From positions 1,550,001 through 1,614,000 of the forward strand of contig CM114272.1 of assembly GCA_050084515.1 (NCBI GenBank): a stretch of 64,000 bases of DNA, in the 5' to 3' direction. Each line of letters starts with the position of its first letter. Position 1 is the stretch's first letter. The DNA comes from Blasia pusilla. Taxonomy: Eukaryota; Marchantiophyta; Marchantiopsida; Blasiales. Both the position numbers and the translations under genes were made by a program. The notes beneath the pieces are model-generated. The model was given only the letters and a program-made list of their open reading frames with translations. It made no database searches and was not told the DNA's origin. Of the stretch, positions 55,041 through 64,000 are shown piece after piece.

Positions 55041-57487
55041 TAATATTCCCATGTATTATCTTATTTCCTCTTAACTAAAATTTCTGGTTAACCATATTAA
55101 TTAACCACATTGAAGAACTCTATTTCTCACGGGTTACATGAAAATTTTCTACTCTATTGGGGTTTACTTGTCCAAATAGGACCAACGACTTATACGAACC
55201 AAAAGAAAAATCTCGTCCGAGGACCAAGATGAAGTTTTCTATGAAGCAATTAAGCATTGAACAAGTCTATCCCTCATGGGACACTTTCAAGCCACATAAA
55301 GAATCTGATCTCCATTTGGACAAAAGAAATAATTTGGGGACCGACAACTCCTTCAAACCGAAGAATCTTCTCTTTGTTTGGATCCTATCTCATCAAATAT
55401 TCAAACTATCTAAAACATCCAATAATTCAATCTCCAAGCCATTTCAAGCATTAATAACTCCATCTCCAATGGAACACATCCTAGCTACATTAAAAATATC
55501 AACTTAACTTAGTTGGGTCCATTTGGACGACATGTAAAATTTTTAAAATTTTTAAACATTAGTTGGGTCCATTTGGACATAAAAATCTTAAACTACATAT
55601 AAAATTTTGTGGACCAACTACTCCTACTATAAAAATCTCCATTATTGTATCTCATTGAATGAAATCTTTGTTTATATGGTGTGTCACGCCACTCATATAG
55701 GCCACAATAATTAAAAAGAACCTAAACTGAAATGGGTCCTTTGGAAGACAAATGAAAACATATGGACCTAAATGAAAATCTCCTATATTAATTCTGAGCT
55801 ACGAATGGTTTATTTTCTCTAAATTCATGAACCCACTAGAGCATGGATTAAAAAATTCCATGCAGAAAAAAATGTTATCATGCGAAAATCACCAAAAAAA
55901 AATTGAACTACCTTCATATTTTCCACCAAATCTCCCTATTTATACCAATTTAGAAAATAATTTCCGCAACCTTAGCATTAATACCCTGTTAATTATATTT
56001 TTATTCATAATTCAGAGTTCTATTTGTCTTACATCCAGCAGCAACAGCATCCTATGATTCCCCTACAAGATGCTGGCCGCCAACAAGAGAACACCTGTCC
56101 AGCTGTGATTGAGAGGCTAAATACAATCGAGTGTGTGCTCTTGTCTCCCGGAAGGTATCAGGAAAAAGCATGTCGGCTCGGTGGTGACGGCGGGATAAAC
56201 ACTCATGGAAGGGGTCGAAATCGCCAAGATAATCCGGAGGATCCTGCGATGGCCATGACAACCCGGAGAGTATATCAGGGATCCCGCAACCGCTATGACA
56301 ACCCGGAGTGTATAGCCAGGATCCCACAGTCCAAAGCCGATATTCGGCTGAAAATATTGAGACGTTCCCATTTCATTCGTTCGCTCACTCACTCTTCCGC
56401 ATGAAACGAGAAACAGATTCTTCCGAGAAAGAGCTGCGAACCCTAACGGAACTCTCAGTGAACGAAGGAGGAATCGAAAGGCATTCGTGAGGAGGATCGC
56501 CGGAGTGTATGCAGTGTGAGGACGGATTGTGAGGAATCCGGGCATTGCGTCTGAGTGAGCGAGTGAGTTTCGAGGCAGTTGATTTAGTGATCGATTAGTG
56601 GAGAATTCTGAATTCTGGAATTCGCTGAGAGGAGTTGGAGGAGTGCCGAGCGAGCTTGGATAGTTTTGGTGCACTCGGCTTTCCAGCGCGCGTGGAGTTA
56701 CATGGTAGTATTGCTGTTAGATTAAGGTAAGACGAGTCCTGCTTCAATTGATGCCATGGGCGATGCTACCGGTTTCATTCTTCTATGGGCGATGCTCACT
56801 GGAGTTTTCGTCACAGGTAGACCTTTTCATCTCTGTAGATTGATCATAATCTGAAAGTCGGTAATGTCGGTGCAGTCCTCATTCTCTCGACCGGACCAGG
56901 GGCGAACTCGTGGGGTGATCAGCACGCCCTTCTCCTTGCTGCAAGGTAAAAAAGCTCTTGTTTATAAAGCTTCGCATAGCTCGCTCCATATTGATATTTG
57001 TGTCAACTTCCTATTCATATTCAACGAACGAGTATTACGGAATAGTTCTGCTCATGTCGTTTTTCTGCATCGCAGGTCTCTTTAGATATTCTCGACGAGG
57101 AGGAGGGTGAGAGGAGGAGGAGGAAGAGGAGGTATCTGAGTTTCACGGTTCTGTGGCTCGTCATCGACCCAGTCCAATTCGCTTAGTCGCCCTCCCTGCT
57201 GCAAGGTGAGACCGCCCTACGATGATGCTGTAGTGATTTCAGATTGATCGGAGAAGGGGTGCGTAAACTTCGGATTTTTAGATATGGAGTCTCAGCCATG
57301 TAGGCTGCAGTGTTTAGAATTCTGGTTTTTAGATATGGAGATTCGGTCATGCAGGAGAGCAGAAGTGGTGCACAGGATTTAAATAGAGAAGGTAGGTAGG
57401 TAGTTGTGGGGGATATGAGGAGTCTATCGCAGAAGCCGGGAAGTAAGATTTGTCGCTGCACATTCTACGCAGGATTTCTCTTCAGGC
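55041..57487 (+). other. Block C non-coding segment and gene X leader
   Basis: 55,041-56,023 is AT-rich and corresponds to arm A 6,600-7,600. 56,024-57,487 is the gene X leader with the same splice-like signals (ttaaggtaagacg near 56,724, gcaaggtaaaa near 56,942, tcgcaggtctc near 57,072, gcaaggtgaga near 57,203). A word repeated about every 30-50 bases (tatgacaacccggag near 56,246-56,310) shows a local triplication absent from arms A and B. Confidence 0.5.
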
Positions 57488-58707
57488 TAAGGCTCAAGCG
57501 CCCGACTCCAGCGGCGGCGGCAGTAGCAGCTCGGGTAGATCTGGTAGATCCGGACCGAAGCCGGGGTCCCCATCCTCGGATTTGAGGCCGAGAGAGTCAT
57601 CACCCTTTGATGATTTCACGGAGATAAGCCAGGAATCCATTCTCAATGGGAGGAGGATGGAGACGAAGTCGAGGTTTCATCCATTGTCGCATTCCTCCTT
57701 GACAGTGGACGCTCAACACTTCTGCACATCCGTCATGGTAGGTATCGAGGAGCAGCACGCTCTCGTGAAAACAGACTACCTGACCTTCAGGTTCCTCAGA
57801 GGTCTTTGGAATTCCTGCGCTGCATGGACACGGATGTCAGGCAGATCGTCTCCAAGCTGCAACAGTGGAATCATCCCGAATCCGATCACGCGACCGCAGT
57901 GACCAGAACATCGTCTCGCCGATCAAGGGCGCGTTCACCATTCTCAGAGCTTCCGTCTAGCCCACAGAGCTCTTCTCACATTCAATGTCGACAAGGTGGT
58001 CTCCGCGCTGGACAAGCTCGCGCGCCTGGACGAGGCATCGTACGCCACAACCATCCAACATGTGGCGCGCTGCCGAGCAGGCGATGCAGGAGATCGATGT
58101 CCACGAGCTCGAAGTGATCCGAATTCACCGCCACATCAACGATCTTAGACTCCAGGAAGGACCCTACGTGGGCTTGTACTCCTTCACATCCGGCATGAAC
58201 TCAGGCGCGCGCGCATATGTCTGTCAGCTGAGCAATGTGGGCAGGTTCTGTACACCGTCAGCGCAGCATCTTCATATGTCTGCCTCCATCTGCTGACGGC
58301 ATTCGGACACATGAGCCATGGTCCGACTCTAGCATTCGAGCCCAGCTTGGCGCGATTGAACTGTGGATGGTCGTCAAGCATGGTGGTCATCCACAGGGAC
58401 GCGGAGGCCGTGTTCAAGCGCATGCGAGCTTGGAATCCCGCGGGCTCCTTCTTGAGCCCCCGAGCAGACCTTGATAGAATCCATGCTCCGCCACATGACG
58501 ACGCACCTCCGATCCCTCGTCAGACATGGCAACATTCTCAGCTTCGGCTCCTACGTCAACAACTGGATCACGGACAAGAAGAAACTCAAGAAAAACTTGG
58601 TGCTGCTCAAACAGCAGCGGGATGTTGTGACGCTCGGCCTCCAGAAGCTCTCCACCAAATTGACCCGCAGGCCAGAGCTCCAAGCAAGCAAGCTTGCTTC
58701 TAGGTAG
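57488..58707 (+). pseudogene. Gene X, block C copy: start codon lost, frameshifts, C-terminus cut
   Basis: The start ATG of arms A and B reads AAG here (ggctaaggctcaagcg). The body follows in several frames: SSLTVDAQHFCTSVMVGIEE; then a loss of 'at' bases near 57,797; ta lost near 57,900; and single-base changes near 58,240. It retains the 44 bases missing from A and B (HGNILSFGSYVNNWI), so this part is ancestral. About 31 bases including the normal end and stop are deleted near 58,664. Clearly dead. Confidence 0.6.
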
Positions 58708-58744
58708 GTAGTTGCAAATTCAGAATTCAGGAGTTTTTTAATCC

Positions 58745-59040
58745 TTGTAGTTGTTGCTGGAGGTTTTTAATATGTTGTTGGAGGTGTTTAATATGTTGTT
58801 GCTGGAGGTCTTTAATATGTTGTTGGAGGTGTTTAATATGTTGTTGCTGGAGGTTGTTGTTGGAGGTGTTTAATCTGTTGTTGCTGGAGGCGTTTAATCT
58901 CTTGTTGTCGGAGGGAGGTATTTAATCTGCTGGAGGTGTTCAATATTGTGTTTTTGCTATTGCTGGAGATGTTAAATCTGTTGTTGGACGTGTTTAATCA
59001 TTTGTTGTTGCTACTGCTGGAGGTGTTTAAAGAATGATTT
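58745..59040. repeat. Minisatellite 3' of gene X, block C
   Basis: ttgttggaggtgtttaat units, about 12, as in arms A and B. It ends at acttcctccatagat, where the truncated gene X copy is joined. Confidence 0.82.
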
Positions 59041-59055
59041 GGTTACTTCCTCCAT

Positions 59056-59691
59056 AGATCGATGTCGACGAGCTAGAAGTGAGCCGAAGTCACCGCCACA
59101 TCAAGGATCTCATAGACTCCAAGGAAGGGCTTGTACTGCTTCACATCCGGCATGAGCTCGGAGGCCGCGCGCGCGTATTTCTGGGCAATGTGGGCAGGTT
59201 CCTGTACACCTTCAGCGCAGCATCTGCATATGTCTGCCTCCATTTGCTGACAGCATTCGGACACATGAGCCACGGTCCGACTCTAGCATTCGAGCCCATT
59301 CGGACACATGAGCCACGGTCCGACTCTAGCATTCGAGCCCAGCTTGGCGCGATTGAACTGCGGATGGTCGTCCAGCATGGTTCTCATGCACAGGGACGAG
59401 GAGGCCGTGTTCAAGCGCATGCGAGCTTGGAATCCCGCAGGCTCCTTCTTGAGCCCCGAGCAGACGTTGATAGAATCCATGCTCCGCCACATGACGACGC
59501 GCCTCCGATCCCTCGTCAGACACGGCAACGTTCTCAGTTTCGGCTCCTACGTCAACAACTGGATCACGGACAAGAAGAAACTCATGAAAAACTTGGTGCT
59601 GCTCAGACAGCAGCGGGATGTTGTGACCCTCGGCCTCCAGAAGCTCTCCACCAAATTGACCGGCTTCGATTTCGGCTGCCCATTGAACTAG
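59056..59691 (+). pseudogene. Gene X, truncated tandem copy D (3' half)
   Basis: It begins at a sequence equal to arm A 9,557 (gatcgatgtc) joined to tccatagat at a short shared agat, so it has no promoter or N-terminus. The frame 59,308-59,691 is open for 127 codons and keeps the best version of the C-terminus: RSLVRHGNVLSFGSYVNNW, then ITDKKKLMKNLVLL and TGFDFGCPLN with stop TAG 59,689. Upstream it has losses near 59,125 and 59,183 and a 43-bp tandem duplication. Together with its minisatellite it looks like a ~970-bp tandem duplication of the 3' end of the block C gene. Confidence 0.65.
59255..59340 (+). repeat. 43-bp exact tandem duplication in gene X copy D
   Basis: 59,255-59,297 and 59,298-59,340 are identical, each starting attcggacacatgagccacg. 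No other gene X copy has it. 43 is not a multiple of three, so it shifts the frame. Confidence 0.9.
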
Positions 59692-59869
59692 ACCCGCAGG
59701 CCAGAGCTCAGAGCACCAAGCAAGCAAGCTTGCTTTACAGATCGCAAGTTTTTAGGTAGGTAGTTACATACATCAGAATTCAGGATAGTACTCCACTGTC
59801 GGAGTTTTTTATCCTTGTATCATTATAATAAACGTCAGAGGAATTCATCTGTACAAACCTTTCAGTGCG

Positions 59870-60030
59870 TTGCTGGACGTTGTTGGTGGTGTTTAATTTG
59901 TTGTTGTTGGGATGGAAGTGATTAAGCTGTTGTTGGAGGTATTTAATCTATTGCTGCTGGAGGTGTTTAATCTGCTGCTGCTGGAGGATCTGTTGTTTAA
60001 TCTTTTGTTGTTGCTACTGCTGGAGTGTTT
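59870..60030. repeat. Short minisatellite after gene X copy D
   Basis: Fewer units (about six) of the ttgttggaggtgtttaat type, partly scrambled, ending at acttcctccatagattagat. Confidence 0.75.
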
Positions 60031-60229
60031 TTTTTTTTTACTTCCTCCATAGATTAGATTAAAGAATCCTCCCAAAGAAACTTGCAGGATTTTATTTTTT
60101 AAACTGAATATATCAATCTTCAAAGGGTGTTTATAAATTTGCTAAGAAACACATATTAGTACTAAGCATTCCCATCCCTATCCCACCTCTAGGAGACAAA
60201 AATGGATTTTTTTTCTTCTTTTTGTTTAC

Positions 60230-61200
60230 AATTGTTTCTTCCATCATTAGAAAGGGGTTAGTGTAGCAATGGTAAGGAATTTCCTCATTCACGGGATTAG
60301 GGATATGATTAAGCAACAAGTAAAACCAACACGCGTGTTTATTAGACCATGGTGTTAATTAGACCATGGTTTGTTTGTGCGACTAATTAATATACTTAGA
60401 TTTCCGATTGTCTTTTGTGCTTTTTTCCTCCATCATAAGACATTCCTTGGAAAGGAATGTCTCTCATCATGAAGGTTAAGTGAAAAGCCACTTGAAACCA
60501 AAATATTCGACCATCCTAAAGGTTTTAGTTTTTTATGTGCTTCTAATTAACAAATATATAACCTCATACTCTTTTGTGCAATTTGTTTAGTTTAGTAAGG
60601 AATTCACCTCAAGATTAGGAACATAAGTAAGTGATAGAGTACTCATCTTAAGTAAAACCAAAATATTTGACGAACCACGGTTTAAGTTAAGCTTAGTAAA
60701 AAATTTACCTCGAGATTAGGGACATGATTAAGTAATACGCTACTCATCTTAAGTAGGACCAAAATATTCTACGATGTTGTGTTTAGTGTACCATCGTAAC
60801 GATTTTAGTTTTATATGTGCTACTAATTAATAGACATAGAATCTCGTACTCTTTTGTGCAAATTTTTTTCTCCCTCCTTAGTATAAGATGTTCGTTTAGC
60901 CTTAGTAAAGAGTTTACCTCAAGATTAGGGAGATGACAACACTCATCCCGAGTAAGACCAAAATATTTAACAATGTGGTATGATCGGACCATCGTTTTTG
61001 TGTGTGCCCTAATTAATATACTTAGAATGTAGTACTCTTTTGTACAATGTTTGAGTCCACCCAGACGCAGTTTAGCTTTAGTAAGGAGTTCTCCTAACCA
61101 TTAGGGACATGATTAAGTAACGTAAAACCAAAATATTTAACAATACTGGACTACTAATTAATAAACTTAGAATTTCATACTCTAAGCTTTCTTCCTAGGC
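60230..61200. repeat. ~150-190-bp tandem array, block C
   Basis: About five degenerate units equivalent to 10,745-11,640, with gtttagtaaggaattcacc, gggacatgattaagtaa, actcatcttaagtaggacc and accatcgtaac words. Unit order differs slightly from arm A, with one extra partial unit near 60,660-60,720. Confidence 0.7.
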
Positions 61201-64000
61201 TATAGTTTAGCTTATCTATGCTCTAAATAGTGTGGATAGTGTCTTGGGAGAATCCATGTATGGATACACTTAGAATCTTATCCTCTAAGCTTATTTATGC
61301 TCCAAAGTGATATAGTTAGGTGGGGTCTATATAAGGGTAGTAAAATTTTTATGACAAAACAAGGGCCACACTTTCAGATTTTGACTATATAATAGAACAT
61401 AGAGTACTCCACTCAATTAAATTGATATCGAATACCTTTGATTAGTGTAAGGGGAATTAACCACCTTAAGTATCATTTCAACTAATCATGGCATAGGTAT
61501 AAGGTTACTTAATTTTTAGCTTGTTATAAAAATACTAATAAATTAAGAATCATGCCCATTTTCTTTTCTCCGTTGTAATTATAGTTATAATCCATACGGG
61601 ACATACAATTTAAGATGGAAAGTCAACTTGATGAACCAATTTGGACAATTTACTTCAATCTTGAAAAATTACAAATTTGGAGAGATGGCTTTGAAGTTAG
61701 GGATGGTAAGTGGAGATTTAGACGCATTTAAGAAAAAACTTACATTAGGTTTACCTCTGAATAATTTCAAAATAAATTAAGAGAATCTTACCATTTGGAA
61801 AACTTCAAAATCATGCTTACTCTAGTTGCTTACTAAGAGAGTTTCAAATGAATTAAAAACTTTCCAACAAAGATAATGTTAGTCTATCAACATGATGTCA
61901 TAGCTTTATAGAAGTCACCTACAACTAGGTAAGAATTAATTTTAATATAATATACCAGATGATATGGTATAGTTCTGATGGTATTCATAGATAATTTTTT
62001 TCTTAACCAGCCTCAATAAATATTTTTTGCATTGGATGCCCTAATAAAAATATAATTAATTTTATCAAAACTAATATTATGTATATATAATGTATAAACG
62101 GTCCAAATATGGCCCTGGCTACCACTAAGTTATGAAAATTCGTGATTATGCCAAAGGATTTAGAACTAAGTACACATAGAATTGTAGAAAAATATAAGGA
62201 TTAGAACACTTTAAAATTCAGTAATTACTAGACATCCAAAAATTAGCACTTGGGGGAGAAAAAAAATAAGAAGGAGAGTGATTTTAAAACCAAAATAGAT
62301 AACTAACTATAGATTATGCTTAAACAATTTGAGTGGCCGTTTAATTTTCCATATCCAAACGGGGAAGCATATAGTTTTCAACTTTTGGGGCCATATATAC
62401 CTCTTTAGCCTAAAGGGGCTATTAGGGTGCTTTTAATACAAAGGATATTGATGATAAAAATAAGTGCATTTACAGTATAGGGGCACACTATACCTTTCCT
62501 TTCCACAATTGTAGGCTTAATACATTTGGAGTAGTGAGTATGAAGATGACTATTAGATGTACAATTTTAGTGAACACATAACCGACATCTAGAGTATTAA
62601 TATGGAGAAGCATTTGAGCTATAAATATATATTGGGATTTCAGTAAGGAGACACCATAATCCACAATTTTCACTATTGAAATGTTGTAATAAAAATGGTC
62701 ACTTAATAAATTTTGAACTATTAGGAAATGACATATGAACTTCATTTTCCTTGAAAAGATATTTCAAATCTAGGAATAAGATACTAATTACAAAAAAAAA
62801 TTATTCTAGATATTTTCGTAAGCATAACGAGGTTCTTTAGCTCCATCTGAAAATGTACATGATTTTTGAAAAAAATTAGTCTCTTATGGTGAAAAAAAAA
62901 AGTCTTAGAAATGAAACTAGAACAACTCTAAAGTCCCTTCACGCAAGCCCTCTCTTAAATATTCCACTTTTGGGTTCTCCCTTTCAAGATATAGATTTGT
63001 ACATGTATATATATTTGAGATTGAATAGTGATACATTTATATCTAGTTCTAAAGGAAGATGAGCGGCCATATTGGTAGTCTTAAGCCCTACTACTTTGAG
63101 TATCCTACTTTCATCTTTGCAAAGTGGATTACTTAAGTTGGATCTTGGATCATATAGACCCTCGAATAGGCATACATTTAGAGTCCCTATTTAGAACACA
63201 TAATTGATAAGGAGAATATTGGCTTAGATAAATTTAGAATCCATTGGATTTTGACAATTAGAAAGCCCTTCAATAGGGTTCCTTTACAAGATCGAGTCAA
63301 TAGGGTTTAAGAAATTTGAAGGGGGTTTAAGAAATTATTTTACTTTATGTAGTGAATAGATTGGTGCACATTTTTATGCAATGTTGGGTTTCAGATGATA
63401 AAATTTCTCTCTATTCATAATCTTCAGAGGACATTGCATACTCAAGAATTGGGTTCATAACCAAACCAAAATATACTAGTTGAAAAGAAAAAATTAATAA
63501 CATCCAATATAAAGTTAGCTTTAGCATATATTAGTTCTAAGATACATTAAAAATATCGAGCTCTCCATCAATCATGTAAGATTTTATAAATTCATACAAT
63601 AACTAGTATCTTGGAGTGGGAGGATCTTTGGGTGCTAACACAAGTTATGATGATTGTATTGAACTCTCATGTAGATTAATATAATGATTTCTAGGAGTAA
63701 GGAAACATTTTCCTTTTTGATGTTTTGGTGCTCCACTTAAGCAAGCATTTTTGTTGTCCCAATTAGGGTTGGGACTAAACCCTAATTCCCAACCCATGAT
63801 CTTAGGAGGTATACAATATGTCTCTCATTAAGGGTCTATGTATAAAGTGACTTTCTTTGATTTTAAATTTTAGGTATTGCACACATACAATATACTTAGT
63901 ATTTGAAATCAAATTGGCCTTCACAACCATAAGATTAAAGATTACTTTAAAAATAATAATTTTGGTTCCATACGAAAATATAAAGAATACACTTAGCAAC
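61201..64000. other. AT-rich end of block C, no gene
   Basis: 61,201-62,395 matches arm A 11,640-12,930. 62,396-64,000 matches arm B 37,195 down to 35,283 in reverse, without the 560-base insertion that arm B has at 35,497-36,055. A direct tandem word gggtttaagaaatt occurs near 63,305-63,335. No gene recognised. Confidence 0.6.

Larger units (their letters stand above)
53508..56150. repeat. Foldback structure with ~350-bp inverted arms
   Basis: Left arm: 53,508-53,597 plus 54,159-54,410. Right arm: 55,740-56,023 plus 56,054-56,150. The inner piece ends atagaattgtgaactatcat (54,159) against the inverted agttctat (56,016-56,023). The loop 54,411-55,739 matches arm A 6,116-7,270. In arms A and B only the right-hand arm exists (arm A near 7,270-7,640). 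The F-box fragment is inserted in the left arm. Confidence 0.75.
54410..64000 (+). repeat. Block C: third, diverged copy of the shared unit
   Basis: Runs in the orientation of arm A from its 6,116 to its 12,930, then continues into the reverse of arm B 37,195 down to about 35,283, where the window ends. Identity is lower than between A and B outer arms, with many indels. It therefore tells which arm state is older. It contains gene X (57,488), a truncated second gene X (59,056), minisatellites and the ~180-bp array. Confidence 0.85.

Overview
The window reads as nuclear DNA of a land plant. It is AT-rich and repeat-laden, with plant-style GT-AG splice signals, a plant F-box/kelch-type fragment, and a Ty3/gypsy element of a kind known from charophyte algae and seedless plants. 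A bryophyte or fern-grade host fits best, but the species is not determined. I see no bacterial operon, tRNA, rRNA or CRISPR array. Almost every coding remnant is broken, so this is repeat-rich, low-constraint sequence, such as a heterochromatic or sex-chromosome-like region. Coordinates of repeats were aligned by eye and are good to about 10-30 bases.

The dominant structure is one giant imperfect inverted repeat. Left arm A (about 49-24,241) is mirrored by right arm B (about 25,818-53,505) around a 1.6 kb spacer (24,242-25,817). Two large differences nearly cancel in length. Arm A holds an 8.25 kb retrotransposon (14,099-22,349) that B lacks. Arm B holds an 8.3 kb segment (28,876-37,195) that A lacks. 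The outer arm parts (A 3.1-12.93 kb with B 37.2-47.1 kb) look roughly 97-98% identical by eye, but the inner parts only about 89%. A third, more diverged copy (block C, 54,410-64,000) lies in the orientation of arm A and also contains part of the B-only segment.

The shared unit carries, in arm A order: an ~89-bp satellite; a ~1 kb block R that looks like decayed coding sequence; a 104-122-bp tandem repeat; AT-rich DNA; an unrecognised gene X with an intron-bearing 5' leader; a minisatellite; a ~180-bp tandem array; and AT-rich DNA. Gene X occurs four times (A, B, C and a truncated D) and every copy is damaged. Arm B also contains a 2.2 kb secondary duplication (47.2-49.3 kb). An F-box/kelch gene fragment sits inside a small foldback at 53.5-56.15 kb.

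The most striking system is the retrotransposon at 14.1-22.35 kb. Besides gag, protease, reverse transcriptase, RNase H and integrase, it encodes a C5-cytosine DNA methyltransferase between protease and reverse transcriptase, and a PHD finger at its C-terminus. It is now dead. Its in-frame stops are all TAG or TGA, as expected from C-to-T changes at CAG and CGA codons, which could be the deamination scar of methylated DNA.

The B-only segment carries decayed remnants of unrecognised genes (Y, Z, W), including a 12-residue repeat protein segment, and a possible tRNA-derived short element.
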